In this document: positions 11,109 through 22,031 of the stretch, piece by piece
Position numbering within the stretch: position 1 is the first letter of the stretch
Layout of the letters: every line of letters begins with the position of its first letter
Source of the DNA: Salvia splendens
Taxonomy: Eukaryota; Streptophyta; Magnoliopsida; Lamiales; Lamiaceae
Length of the DNA: 64,000 nt
Direction: 5' to 3'
NCBI RefSeq assembly: GCF_004379255.2
Contig: NC_056041.1
Span: 4,898,001 to 4,962,000, forward strand
The notes under the pieces: generated by a model
Seen by the model: the letters and a program-made list of their open reading frames with translations, nothing else
The model's database searches: none
Told to the model about the DNA's origin: nothing
Translations under genes and position numbers: made by a program

Positions 11109-11287
11109 CTCCCTCCGTCCCGGACTACTCGCACTTATTTCATTTCCGGGCGTCATAAGTTATTTGCACTTTTTCCATTTTTAGTAAAAATTATCACCTA
11201 CAGCCGCAATTGTTGACTTTGCTATACACTCATTCCTTAATCTCCGTGCCGAAAAGAAAATGTGTGAGTAGTCCGAGACGGAGGGAG
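11109..11287. mobile_element. Stowaway-type MITE, TA target site
   Basis: A 179-base element with terminal inverted repeats beginning CTCCCTCCGTCCCGGACTAC, reverse-complemented at the right end (GTAGTCCGAGACGGAGGGAG), flanked by TA on both sides. It has no coding capacity. These are non-autonomous Tc1/mariner elements common in plant gene flanks. Confidence 0.92.
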
Positions 11288-11299
11288 TATCATTTTGAC

Positions 11300-11441
11300 A
11301 TGATATGATTTGATTTGATTGAGATGACAATTTAAATAGATGAAAATTAAATCACCACTTAATCATTTTAACATGATTTGATTAACTCAAAACAAATCTA
11401 AAGATGCATCTCACATTTGACAATATGACATTCAAATTATA
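11300..11441. repeat. Right arm of the ~130 bp inverted repeat
   Basis: The reverse complement matches 5931-6062 (shared ATAATTTGAATGTCATATTG, GAGATGCATCTTTAGAT, TTTTCATCTATTTA and TTGTCATCTCAAT). It is followed by ACATATATAT, mirroring the TA-rich outer flank of the left arm. Confidence 0.6.
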
Positions 11442-11452
11442 CATATATATTA

Positions 11453-11639
11453 CTCCCTATGTCTCATTGAAGACGACTCACTTTTCCTTTTGGTTTGTCC
11501 CTACTAAGATGACATATTACTAAAAATGGAAACACTCTTCTCTCTACTTTATTTACTCTCTCCACTTCACACACAAATAAAGTTGCATAAATTTTCGTGC
11601 CGCCCAAGGAAGGAGTCATCTTCCTTGGGACGGAGGGAG
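11453..11639. mobile_element. Stowaway-type MITE, TA target site
   Basis: Begins CTCCCTATGTCTCATTGAAG and ends CTTCCTTGGGACGGAGGGAG, with TA on both sides (11451-11452, 11640-11641). About 187 bases and non-coding. Its internal sequence differs from the 11109 copy, so it is a different subfamily. Confidence 0.88.
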
Positions 11640-12125
11640 TAAGTAATAAAAAATATTGAGAAGTGACATTACACTCGAGGAAAAAAAAACAAAGGCATTT
11701 CCTCTGTCAGCAGCTAAGAGCATCTGCAACGGTGGACGGACGCCGTCTGTCCGTGCCAGCGGCACGGAGGAGGTCGTCCGCTGCTGCGCTCGCGCCGCTG
11801 GCACGGCGCTGCTCGATGCATCGAGCACGTCCGTGTCAGCGAGCAGGTGACGTGGCCCTTTGAATATTTTTATTTTTATTTTAAAAAAATTCGGTATTAA
11901 ATTTTAAAAATCGATAAAAATTAAAAAATATATTTTCCAAATCCCAAAAATATGGCCGTTTTTTTGCCCATTTTTCTGAATTTTTTTTTTTCCCCAAAAT
12001 CATCTATAAATACACACATTCATCATCCATTTATCACATCAAATCATCTCTCATTCATAATTCTCATATATACTATCTACACCTTCATCTCTCACTCAAA
12101 ACCTCAAATTGATTTCACCCATCTT

Positions 12126-13394
12126 ATGGCGGAAGCGGAGCGCGAAGAACAAGAATACTACGAACAACATCGTGCCGCTTACGAAGCATATGTCGCGGCG
12201 AATACCCCCGCTCCTCCTCCTCAACGAACTAGATCAACTCGCCGCTATGTCCATCGTGACCGGGAGGGAGCCCACGAAAGGCTCGTTGCCGACTATTTTG
12301 CCGACCAGCCGCGGTTTCCAGCAGATTACTTCAGGCGCCGTTTTCGCATGTCAAAGCACTTGTTTATACGCATTGTCAACACATTGTCCGCACGTGTTGA
12401 ATTCTTCCAAATAGGTCTAGATGCAGCCGACCGGCAAAGTATCACGCCATTGCAGAAGTGTACGTGTGCCATCCGACAACTCGCTACTGGGCAAACGGCC
12501 AGCCTCTTCGACGAGTATTTGCATATCGGCGAGTCCACTGGAATCCTTTGTCTAAAATTTTTTTGCGAGGACGTTTGTTCAGCTTTCGGTGATGAATTCC
12601 TTCGGGTACCCACCACCGATGATTGCCAACGGTTGCTTCGTCTTCACGAATCAGTCCATGGCTTTCCCGGAATGCTTGACAGCATTGACTGCATGCATTG
12701 GAGGTGGAAGAATTGCCCGACTGCTTGGAGGGGGCAACACCTAAGCGGTCACAAAGGCGGCGGCCCAACACTTATCCTTGAGGCGGTCGCCGACTACCGC
12801 CTATGGATTTGGCATGCATATTTCGGCGTTGCCGGATCCAACAACGACTTGAACGTGCTCTATTCTTCACCACTCTTCAATGATGTGATGAATGGTGTAG
12901 CACCGGCGATCGACTTCACCATCAACGGAAATACATACCACATGGGTTACTATCTCGCCGATGGTATCTACCCAAGGTGGTCGACTTTCGTTAAGACGCT
13001 CAGCAACCAGCACGACCCGAGACGGGTTCTTTTTGCGCAGCGTCAAGAGTCCGCGCGGAAAGACGTCGAAAAAGCCTTTGGGGTCCTTCAAGCCCGATTC
13101 AACATTGTGATGGCCCCGGCTCGGCTCTGGTACGTTAATAATATCGCCGACATCAGGTACACGTGTATTATCTTACAGAACATGATCATAGCCGACGAAG
13201 GACCGAGGGCGGCTAGCTTCTACGATGAGGATGAAGCCGGAAGCTCAACCGCGAGGTCTCCCCCACGCCGAGGTGTGCATACGACGGTGGGCCAGAGGAT
13301 CGAGACAAGGCACACAATGCGCGATACCCGAACCCACATTGAGCTGCAAGAAGACCTAATCAAACACATGTGGGCGAAATTCGGCAACGAGTAG
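12126..13394 (+). CDS. Harbinger-type transposase, second subfamily, intact
   Basis: A single-exon reading of 422 residues from the ATG of MAEAEREEQEYYEQH. An in-frame ATG 58 codons upstream would add a hydrophobic, low-complexity leader that looks like 5' leader sequence, so I prefer the internal start. The DDE residues are D188 (LDSIDCMHWRWKNCP), D241 (VAGSNNDLNVL) and E315 (KDVEKAFGVLQ). The closest relative in the window is the transposase at 6491-7822, with which it shares all signature blocks but differs throughout the N- and C-terminal regions. No stops or frameshifts are seen. By family knowledge it needs a Myb/SANT partner to reach and bind DNA. Confidence 0.92.
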   Translation: MAEAEREEQEYYEQHRAAYEAYVAANTPAPPPQRTRSTRRYVHRDREGAHERLVADYFADQPRFPADYFRRRFRMSKHLFIRIVNTLSARVEFFQIGLDAADRQSITPLQKCTCAIRQLATGQTASLFDEYLHIGESTGILCLKFFCEDVCSAFGDEFLRVPTTDDCQRLLRLHESVHGFPGMLDSIDCMHWRWKNCPTAWRGQHLSGHKGGGPTLILEAVADYRLWIWHAYFGVAGSNNDLNVLYSSPLFNDVMNGVAPAIDFTINGNTYHMGYYLADGIYPRWSTFVKTLSNQHDPRRVLFAQRQESARKDVEKAFGVLQARFNIVMAPARLWYVNNIADIRYTCIILQNMIIADEGPRAASFYDEDEAGSSTARSPPRRGVHTTVGQRIETRHTMRDTRTHIELQEDLIKHMWAKFGNE

Positions 13395-13399
13395 GTTTT

Positions 13400-13616
13400 A
13401 GGAACTGGTCCAGGATTTTTCACCTCCCCCAGCTCCTGGGTCCACGGGTACATGCTTAATCACCTCCCTAAGCTCTGGAGTCAGGCCAGTGAATCCACTA
13501 GGCCCCAGGGAAATTAATCCCCAAGATGGGCCTCCCAAGAGTTGAACACGCGACCTCTAGGATGACGTGGTATTCTTCCCTCCCTTCTTAACCAGTTGAG
13601 CTAGGAGGCTTGGACT
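13400..13616 (-). mobile_element. tRNA-derived SINE-like insertion
   Basis: Read on the minus strand, the segment starts AAGCCTCCTAGCTCAACTGG and continues into a region with RNA polymerase III internal promoter signals: box A TAGCTCAACTGG at 13592-13603 and a box B-like GGTCGCGTGTTCAACTC at 13539-13555, about 37 bases apart as in tRNAs. It does not fold as a complete tRNA and extends a further 130 bases of unrelated body, so a SINE is the best reading. Near-matching flanks (GTAGGTTTTA and GTCGTTTTTA) may be a diverged target duplication. The family is not identified. Confidence 0.6.
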
Positions 13617-13999
13617 GTCGTTTTTATTTTATTTGTCTTTTGCAATATTATTTAAGTTTTTTTAATGAATTTTAATATTATGGAAATGTTTTTGTTTAAC
13701 TGAATTTTAAATTGAATTGTGCTCGTCCTTGCGGAAAAGCACAGCTGTGGGTGTTGTGCTCTTGCCAGAGAGCAGACAGAAAAAATGAGGCCGGGCCCAC
13801 AACCGTGCTCGCTGGCAAGAGCACGGTTGTGGGTGCTGTAATGATAGATAGATAGATATAAAAGTAAATTCTACAACATATTTTCATAGTTCGATAGTAC
13901 CAATGGTAAAATGAAATCCACACCAATGAAAGAGCAACTAAATGTCGAGTAAGAATATGTCAAATCCTTATCTGGTTGAACGAAATGCGCAAGACTGGT

Positions 14000-16900
14000 T
14001 CAAAACCTCTCTCCAAACCGGAAGAATACAGCGCCACTTCCAGAGTTTCGATCGACGGCATACTCTACCCTCACAAGCCCTAACTTTGCCCCAACACCAT
14101 ATGAGGATCCCTGGCCCCGTCTCCTATATACCTCTGTCGGATTTCCTTTGACATCCTTTGAACTCCCGAGATCGTTTCCATGCTCTGCAAACACATAAGC
14201 ATGTGTATTTCTCACAGGTATCCGGAGCTCAGTAGCCACCTACAGACAATAGAACGAGCATTAGATATTGTGCAGCACTGTAAGTGAGATTAGAGCTCCC
14301 AAGACAAACAATTCTAATAAATGCACCATATTAAGAGAAGGCCGGTGCATGATATAGTAATAAGCCAGGTGATCACACCTCAAGTATATTTCTTGCAGCT
14401 CCCAATTCTCCCATGTTATATCCACGTACAGAATAAGGCCCTCCCAAAGTAAATGCATCGTAACTGGGAAGATCTCCAACACAGCCACCATAACGAGCAT
14501 GGAGAACTAAAACGGGAGGTGGTGGCTTCCCAGCACCTTCCTCTACATTCTTCAACTGGATAAACTTGGTGAGGGCTAATTGATGGCGATTAAAGAATGG
14601 AAACTTGCTACCGATTCCAAGACCTTGATCAAGCTGCAGAGCATCAAAAGAGTGGAAGAGGTTAGTGTGGAAACCTCTACTGCATTTACAGAGACAGCCG
14701 CAAAGAATGCAATGAAACAGCATGTCAACAACGATTCTTGATGTTAACATCTGATTAAAAGATTTAAAAATCATTCTTTACATTGGCTTAACCCATATGC
14801 ATCCATATCCCACACACAAATTATAAGCTGTTAAGAAACAATGATGCTTTAAAAATAAGCACCGTCAAATTGAATATTCTCACCTGAAACGCATTTCTAT
14901 CACCAACTATAGCCCCATTTAGGAATCTTGTGTTGTCACGTGTGATATTGGCCTGCAGAAAAACCATACGATCAATTCCAGTGCCGCTGAGAGTCGTCGG
15001 AGGCCCATCTGCACTAACTCCACCACTTGGCAACACCCTTTGACCATTTGAAGAAATGTGACTGCTTTCATCACGTGTTGTTATTTCCTCCATCACAAGC
15101 CCATAAGTAAACTTGCTTTGCCTTGTTAAGTTCTACAAGAAATAAATCAAGTTTACATCTCCACATCCACAGTACCGAATAATAATCAACATTCAACATT
15201 CAGCTCACAACAATGCATCTTATCGATCAAAATGCCCTCTTTTTTAGACGATTAAAATTAGCTACATAAAGAAATTCAGGTTTTATACTAAGTTAAATCC
15301 AATGACCGGGCAAAAATATAACGAGCACGCTCAAGGACAAGCTATACCTCCGTAACGTTGGCTTTCAACCCAGCTCTGTCAACCCATATAGGGGGAACTT
15401 CTTCTATTCCAGGTCCCCCAGTGAAGACTGGACTCAGCTTTCTACTGTTGAAGCAACTAGCACGGAAAGTACGGTTGCGAGGATTGTATACACCATCTAC
15501 ATAAGGATGAACATACTCTAGCTTGAAAGCAAGATCATCCTGTCACACAGATTTGAAATTGTTATATGAGAGATGGTACTTAGTTTTAAAAGAAAGCTTG
15601 CGGAAGAGCAAAGTTACATTACTCACCTGGGGATTAAGGAAGTTGCTGGTGGTCACTGAACCAAGAAGTGACCTATTCAAACCATTAATGTTTCGGTGCT
15701 CAAAAGAAACTGTTCCACCTGGCTGCACTGAAGCCTGAGTAGACACCAAGACCCTTAGCAATCAATAATTACCAATTAATTATGGTTTAGTCTTGAAAGT
15801 TATTTACCAGCGTTGGACGCCCCCCACGACCAGGGACAATACTCCACTCAGTACTAACTTCAGCGGATTTCTGTTCCAGTTCCTTAAGCTTGACTTCAAC
15901 AATAATACCTCCCTCATTCTTCTCATCTTGACGAGGGTTCACCTCGATATTTGAGAAAAGGGCCAAGGAATTTATGTTTCTTAGAGCTTGCTTCCCAGCC
16001 TCAATATTGAAAACTTGTCCTTGGCGGAGCTGTTATTAATAATGCAACAGTATGAATCCTAGGGCACCCATCACTTATAAACGCTTCAGATACACATACA
16101 CCATATGTAACACTTTAACGCATAGCCATATACATAAACCACATGAAACAAACACGATTGTTCAAACCCATTCAGACCATTCAAAGGATTATCAATTGAA
16201 TACACCAGAAATACAGTACGAAAATGGATTCGTGGGACCAGCATTTTGATTTTCAGGCAAATTAACACACTAGTGAGCTCAGTAACCTAGAAAGTAGCAC
16301 AAGTATTCAGATTTCAGTATATGGCACGAGGAAGTAGAGATATTGTAATTGACACATACCGGCTTTGGCAACTCTCTTTTAATCACAGGCAACTGAGTAT
16401 TCCCCTCACAGACATTGCCAAGCTTATCTTGGAACTGAATCACCAGCTGCGTAATATCACCTTCCACCACTTCACAAACCACCTCTTTAGTATTCAAATT
16501 ACCAAAATTCACAACTTGAGCACAAGCATATCCATTATCATGGTACCACTGTTGCACCCTATCCCTAATCCTCTGCAACAATCTCGCACTAACTTTTCCC
16601 TGATCCCTCAACATCTGCAGAATCTCTCTCTGCACAGACATCGGCAGCAAGCAAGGCCGGGATCTATCGATCCTCCTCCTGTAATCCTTCTCCTGGCTCC
16701 TGTAGAACTCGAGCCTCTCCTTCTCGGTCATATCAGCATCCATCTCAATAGGCTTGGACTGCGGCATAAGTCCCACATTGATGCACCGGAATCTGTCAGC
16801 AGACTGCCATGTCGATTCAAGGAACGGAATGGTTATGTTAATTGAGCCATCCGGATTGGTCTTTGTCTCCAAATCGACTTTTTCGAACATTCCGCAGGTG

Positions 16901-17535
16901 GCTAGCGTCTCGAGCTCCTTCTGAAGCTGCGCCTTGGTGTAAACGCCCCCAGGCCGAAGAGAGACCATCTCAAAGAAGGAGTCATCCGTGCCAACAGAGG
17001 AGCCGCGCCTGCGGTCGAAGAACAAGATCTCCGAGACCTTGTACTTTTTGAAGCCACTGAGCTTGTTCAGCTGAACAACAATGTTGGCAGGCAGACCATG
17101 TGAATCCCAATCCTGTTGGGGATCATCGTCTTTAGCGATAGCAGCGGGTGACAAAAAACTCCAGAAACCACCGCCTTCACCTCCGCCATTTCCTCCCCCA
17201 CCGCCACCGCCAGCCCCACCATTACCGCCGCCGAAATTGAATACAGAGTCGGCGCCGGATAAGATAGGGTTGGCGATACCAAAGAGAATGCAGGATGCAG
17301 CGGAGACAGCTATGGATTTGGGTGAGAGAATGGAGTTCAAAGGAAAAGGCGGAGATTTTGGAGGTTTAGGGTTTTGGGAGTAGGACGGAGATGGGAGACT
17401 GCATTGCAGAGTAGGAGAAGGGTAATGGAGACCTGAAGAGGCAGCGGCGGTAGTTGTGGTGCCATTTGGGAGGCGGCGGCGGGAGGCTCCGGAGGAAGAG
17501 AGGGGAAGGAGATGCGCCGCCGCGGAGAACGACAT
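14000..17535 (-). CDS. TOC75: TOC75 chloroplast outer-envelope import channel
   Basis: Seven exons join in phase on the minus strand: 17535-16360, 16029-15808, 15734-15627, 15539-15348, 15132-14884, 14633-14379 and 14239-14000, giving 813 residues (the Arabidopsis protein is about this long). The product is the Omp85-family beta-barrel pore of the TOC complex that imports preproteins into plastids. Residues 1-100 are a bipartite transit peptide. Residues 102-123 are a glycine-rich run, known in TOC75 to stop translocation in the envelope. POTRA domains follow (HGLPANIVVQLNKLSGFKKY, then RPGGVYTKAQLQKELETLA), and the barrel ends in FFRFGERF with the terminal aromatic residue typical of Omp85 barrels. 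The chosen start (MSFSAAAHLL) is 16 codons inside a longer open frame; the upstream ATG is possible. It lies head-to-tail with LUX further right. Confidence 0.97.
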
Positions 17536-17583
17536 TCGGTGGCGCGGTTTCGATAAGGTTGAATCGGGGGTAGAGTTGAACAA

Positions 17584-18545
17584 GGAGTTCCAAGGGTTTA
17601 TAAATTACTACTACTCGATAAACATACTTCATCAATAATGCAACATCCAATTCTATCTAATTATCATTTTTTACTTGTTATATTTATTTAAGGAATATTG
17701 AACTCTAAAATTGATCATGTGTATTTATTTTAAAAATTCATAAATTAAATGGGGGCTAACTTCTTGATTTAATGATTTCATAAAAAATTAGTAAAATATA
17801 TCTCTTGAATAAGAAAAAATGAGAATATATTAAATTATACTCCATCCGTCCCCGATTAATTGTCACTTTTTTTTCCATTTCGGTTCGTCCCTCAATAATT
17901 GTCACACTGCATTTTTATCATAAATGGTAAGTAAGTCTCACATTCCACTTACTCACTTCACTCACATTTTATTATAAAACCAATATAAAAAAGTGGGTCT
18001 CACATTCCACAAATTTTTTTAATCAACTTTGCTTTACATTTCTTAAAACTCGTGCCTGATCAAAGAGTGACAATAAATCGGGGACGGAGGGAGTAGTATT
18101 TGACATTTTCTTCATTTTATTCTACTATGTGGTTTTTCTTTTGTCAAATACTAGTATTACTACTTTTCTAGCAATCTAGTTTGTGGGATTGTAGACAGTA
18201 TATTGTTCAAACACTAAATAGGAGTGTGCTTTTTAGACCAATCAACAACAATTCATTACTTTATTTATTGATTGGAGATTATGACTTCAACATTCTATTA
18301 GATAGAGAGAACACATCTTACAAATAAACTCCAGTTCGTTTTTATGGTAACTTAAACATGCAACCTAGTAGTATTATTTAGATAGAGCACTTCTAAATCC
18401 TAGTAATAATTAAGCTCCGCTAAGTCCTTGAAGAGTAGGACCAAGTCAAATTACTATATAAAGTAAAAATATAGGAGTCGCATATTTGTAAATTGCAATA
18501 GCGAAGGCAGAATTTAGTTTTAGATTATAGTCCATTGAACAAGCG
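17584..18545. other. Intergenic, upstream of TOC75
   Basis: AT-rich non-coding DNA. It includes the TOC75 promoter and leader just right of 17535 and a Stowaway element at 17840-18093. I see no gene. Confidence 0.5.
17840..18093. mobile_element. Stowaway-type MITE, TA target site
   Basis: Starts CTCCATCCGTCCCCGATTAA and ends with the reverse complement (TAAATCGGGGACGGAGGGAG), with TA on each side (17838-17839, 18094-18095). About 254 bases and non-coding. It lies about 300 bases upstream of the TOC75 start. Confidence 0.92.
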
Positions 18546-18546
18546 A

Positions 18547-18650
18547 CGAAGAATTTGTTCATTTCTTAGAGATAGAGCTCAACATAACAGATGAAGAGGT
18601 AGTTGAAATCAATGACAATAAAGTCTTCAGAGGGCCATGATTCATCTATT
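18547..18650 (+). pseudogene. Stray copy of the last exon of the DnaJ gene
   Basis: About 100 bases match the start of DnaJ exon 4 (10268-10370): shared GAAGAATTTGTT, TTCTTAGAGA, GAGCTCAACAT, AGATGAAGAGGTAGTTGAAA, CAATGACAA and GGGCC.TGATTCAT. By eye roughly 85% of bases agree. The reading EEFV.FLE.ELNI.DEEVVE.NDN is kept until a stop at the end of the match. It has no J-domain exons nearby and no visible promoter. It is a duplicated gene fragment, same strand as the parent, on the other side of TOC75. Confidence 0.75.
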
Positions 18651-20746
18651 AGATTGTCATAATCGAGCAACACTCATCTTCATTTAGATCGTGCAACAAG
18701 ATCAACGAGCCAAAATTACAAACGAAGCTGCCTCGAGATCAAATAGCAGCGGCAGCAGTAGTGTTGCAGTGTAATCTATACATTGGCTGTAGCTTGCCCT
18801 TGCTACCACGTCCTGATCAAAACAGCCGTGTATAAAGAAAAAGGAGACCTGCATGCTAAAGTAATGGCAAAAAGCGAAGAAGACCCTATTTCTGGTAATG
18901 GAAGAGTGCAGTTACTTGTCCAGGAACACACAAACATTAACCATCAGTACAGCAAGTCACAGAAAAACTAACAACTTCTGCATGAAGGCGCGACTAATTT
19001 GGCAGTAAGGTTTAGCTTCAGCGCACCACAGAAACTCATTGCACTCAATCTTCCATTTTACTCTGGCTGCCGACACCAAATGCCATGAGACGCCACATTC
19101 TGTGTTCTTCCAAAGGATCTGGTTTAGTAAACCAGGGCCATCTGTACTTGAATTATAACCAAGCTTTGCAAAATCTGAATGTATTATGCTATCAAATCAC
19201 ACACATTAGTTAGGTGGCAACAACAATGCTCCTCAAGCATAAAAAAGCAATTTGACAGTCGAAGAGACCTAGAATTGTCAAAAGGGGAGAACTGTAACAT
19301 TTTAATGTCACCTTGCTTTTGAATTTATTCAAGGACATTGGTGCAAAACCTGAAAACTCAAAATTCCACTTCAATGCTTATATGGCTCCAAGACAGCTAT
19401 ACTTTCCTAGGAATTACAGTGAAATCCTAAAGAAATTCAATTACAGAATGCTTATGAAAAAACTAGGATCATTCTTAGCGGCAATAAGATGAAAAGGAGC
19501 AAGCAGAAAAGAGGGAGGACAAAGAAAAGCAATCTTTTTTTTGGAACAGATATCCAGATGGAAAAAAATCATAGATATATATGGACACATTGAACATTAA
19601 AGAAAGTCACTGTCGAAAATGGTGCAAAGCTTGTAAGATTCTCCCTTTTAAAAGTAAAAAAGGTTATGGGTCATTTTCTGATCCAAGAAAAGAAAACTGA
19701 AAGGAACTAAGATAAACAGTAAATCATTAGATAAACAAGCTTTAAACAAGATAAAAAAATGCCAGAACACGTGTTTATATTCAATGACATGTGCATATCT
19801 AATTGGATGAGGGAAGATGCCTACTCTTCATTTAATATTCCCCAAAAATTTAAAGGGGGATAAGAGGATAATAAGATGGAACAGTATCAAACACTACCAC
19901 AATAAGTTCTATATTGCTATAAAATTAGCTAAAAGTAGGCAAGCCTTCATAGGAGGACCAAGGCTACATAAAATGATGGTGGAATATCTTACATTTCTTA
20001 AGAAAAGTAGAGGAATCAGGAAACGAGAAACATAACATCAAGAAAAGATGGATGAAAGATGATCTGAGATTTTTAAGTCAGGTACAATTTCAACTGCAGA
20101 GGAGATGGCTACAAAGCTGAAAGGAGTAATTCACAACAAATCTTCCACAAAGAAAAGCTATCCAAGAGTATGCTCCAAAAAGTAACAAGAGCGACTATAT
20201 TTGGCAGATAAAAGGTCTATATCTTCGAGCTCTGTTACACTATGAGGGCATCATGGACTTCCAGACTATAGTTGAACTAAGAGCCAGTTAACTGAAAACA
20301 TAAATATTCCATGTACAGAATCCAAATTAACATTATAGATCAATAATTTCATATATCCTAGTCATGCCTTGTACTGTGTAAAATAAGAAGAAATAGGGAT
20401 ATACAGAGTATACAGCACTTCTCCATAAATCTTGATTTGGGTCTTTAAAGAACCAAGGTATATAGAGTAGTACTTAATAAGCAATAAGACATCCGCTGAA
20501 AGCAAGTATACAATATACAATTCAAAAAATTCATTTAACAGATTGAGAAATCTCTGTTTCACTGGATAAAAAGAATGCATTTGGCAAAACATTAGTCATA
20601 GCTGAGGTTCACTTCACATGCCACATTCCCAAGGCAATGAATCCACCAGACCCTGTATGACCAGCTTTCAATCAGCAAAAGAAACTCACAATCAACAATG
20701 CACAAATCAATTATCACCTTTATTCCGACTTCCAACACCGCTCTGC
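18651..20746. other. 2 kb interval without a recognisable gene
   Basis: Both strands hold only short open frames without family features. The right part probably includes the 3' UTR of LUX (transcribed leftward). Adenine-rich runs on + and short splice-like signals suggest UTR or intron sequence, but nothing decisive is visible. Confidence 0.4.
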
Positions 20747-21712
20747 CTAACACTTGCTATTATTTTGAGTCGTATGGTGTTGCGGATAGCCATTATACTT
20801 ATTGCCAGACCAATCCCTCTGCTGTTGCATCATACTACCATACTGCTGCTGCTGATAGTGATGACTATGATGCGAATGCACAGCTTCGTATCCATGGTAG
20901 CCGTGTCCATGTGCCATTCCCATCATCTGCATCGGCACAATCTGAGGCGGCGGAGGGTATGGCATCGGAATTGACATCCCCATATGGTTATTAGCACTAC
21001 TTCCATTATTACCAACACTGCTATGGCTTCCGTTTGCAATTCCATTCCCGTGGCTGGGGCCGGCGCTGGACGACTCGTTGAAGCTCTGCGTGGGCAGCGG
21101 AGTCGAGGCAAAGAGGTGATCGGACGGGGACGGCCCCTCGTTGGACAGCCCCTGCATCCTCTTCACATACAGCCTATACTTCTGGAGATGGCTGGCGACG
21201 TTCTCCCGAGTCAAACCCTCGACATTCATCAGCTGCATAATCGTCTTCGGCACGGCGTTCTTCAGCCCTAGGTGAGCCACCACGTCCACGAACCGCTTGT
21301 GCAGCTGCGGGGTCCACACGAGGCGCGGCCGCTTCAGAGCCTTCGCCGTGGCCGTCGACTGGTCGTCGGTGCAGTTGTCGACCATGGGGTCGTCGGGGGA
21401 TTCGGCGCGGCGGGTCTTCTTCGGGTCGGAGCCCTCGTCGGCGGCGTCGTCAGCGGCGGCGTGATCGTCGCCGAAGGGCTTGAAATTGACGGCGGCGGCG
21501 GAGGAGGAGGAGGAGACGCGGAGGGAGGAGAGCGTGGTGCGGGAGGCGCGGGTGACGTCGACGGCGGTGCGGGGCGGGTCCGGCGAGATGCGGAAGGCGG
21601 AGGCCAATTCGAGGGGGATCAGGCACTGGGATAAGGGGGTGAGGTCGTCGGCGGAGGGGAGGCCATCCTCCCAGTCGGAGACGGCGTCGTCGATCTTCGC
21701 TTCTTCACTCAT
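20747..21712 (-). CDS. LUX: LUX ARRHYTHMO/PHYTOCLOCK1-type GARP transcription factor
   Basis: A single-exon, 321-residue protein. The N-terminal block (DWEDGLPSADDLTPLSQ then IPLELASAFRISPDPP) is the conserved LUX/BOA region. The GARP single-Myb domain spans about residues 126-185 (ALKRPRLVWTPQLHKRFVDV, GLTRENVASHLQKYRLY) with the SHLQKYR signature. The C-terminus is Met/His/Gln-rich. Known role: DNA-binding subunit of the circadian Evening Complex with ELF3 and ELF4, repressing PRR9 and growth genes at night. An open frame continues 41 codons upstream, but the start at MSEEAKIDD matches the family length of about 320. LUX and its paralogue BOA/NOX cannot be separated by eye; neighbouring genes favour the LUX locus. 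Three evening-element-like motifs lie upstream. Confidence 0.93.
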   Translation of the reverse strand: MSEEAKIDDAVSDWEDGLPSADDLTPLSQCLIPLELASAFRISPDPPRTAVDVTRASRTTLSSLRVSSSSSAAAVNFKPFGDDHAAADDAADEGSDPKKTRRAESPDDPMVDNCTDDQSTATAKALKRPRLVWTPQLHKRFVDVVAHLGLKNAVPKTIMQLMNVEGLTRENVASHLQKYRLYVKRMQGLSNEGPSPSDHLFASTPLPTQSFNESSSAGPSHGNGIANGSHSSVGNNGSSANNHMGMSIPMPYPPPPQIVPMQMMGMAHGHGYHGYEAVHSHHSHHYQQQQYGSMMQQQRDWSGNKYNGYPQHHTTQNNSKC

Positions 21713-21876
21713 GGAATTGGAATCAGTGATCAAATTCACATAGGATGTTTGATTTGGGAGTGAGAGAGAGGGGAATTGGATTATCATTGTGGGGTGTGGA
21801 TATAAATAAGTAGTTTTTGGGTGGAAAAAGTGCAATATCAGATTCCAAGTGGAGTGCCACGCTGGACTCCTTCCTC

Positions 21877-22031
21877 AGATATTTCTTGATCCTCTAATAA
21901 ATATCTCCATCTCTAAATCTCAATCAATTTCCAAATTCACCTTTTTTGATTCACTACACCTTACTTCCCTTTATTGAAGCCATAAGTTCTGGAGGGGCCC
22001 CGACTTTTTATTGATCCTGTAATAAATATCT
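21877..22031 (-). promoter_or_regulatory. Evening-element-like motifs upstream of LUX
   Basis: The core AAATATCT occurs at 21899-21906 and 22024-22031 on the + strand and as AGATATTT at 21877-21884, that is 165 to 320 bases upstream of the LUX start. The full evening element is AAAATATCT; these copies match 8 of 9 bases. CCA1/LHY are known to repress LUX in the morning through such sites. Function here is inference. Confidence 0.5.

Larger units (their letters stand above)
11718..13838 (+). mobile_element. PIF/Harbinger element 2 (2.12 kb), TSD TAA
   Basis: The left end GAGCATCTGCAACGGTG pairs imperfectly with the reversed right end CAGCACCCACAACCGTG. TAA flanks both sides (11715-11717, 13839-13841). 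The subterminal zones are GC-rich and carry inverted GCCAGCGGCAC-like words. It encodes one intact transposase distinct from that of element 1 and has no Myb-like partner. A tRNA-derived SINE sits between the transposase stop and the right end. Confidence 0.9.

Noticed and set aside
13539..13612. Possible tRNA gene on minus
   Set aside because: Box A/B-like words are present, but no acceptor stem or complete cloverleaf can be paired and the homologous unit extends well beyond tRNA length; a SINE fits better.
17081..17383. Proline-rich + strand frame
   Set aside because: It is the antisense of the glycine-rich stretch of TOC75.
19817..20035. 72-codon Lys-rich + strand frame
   Set aside because: It has no recognisable domain, lies in the AT-rich interval downstream of LUX, and shows no splice or promoter context.
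21272..21634. 120-codon Gly-rich + strand frame
   Set aside because: It is the antisense shadow of the GC-rich LUX coding sequence.
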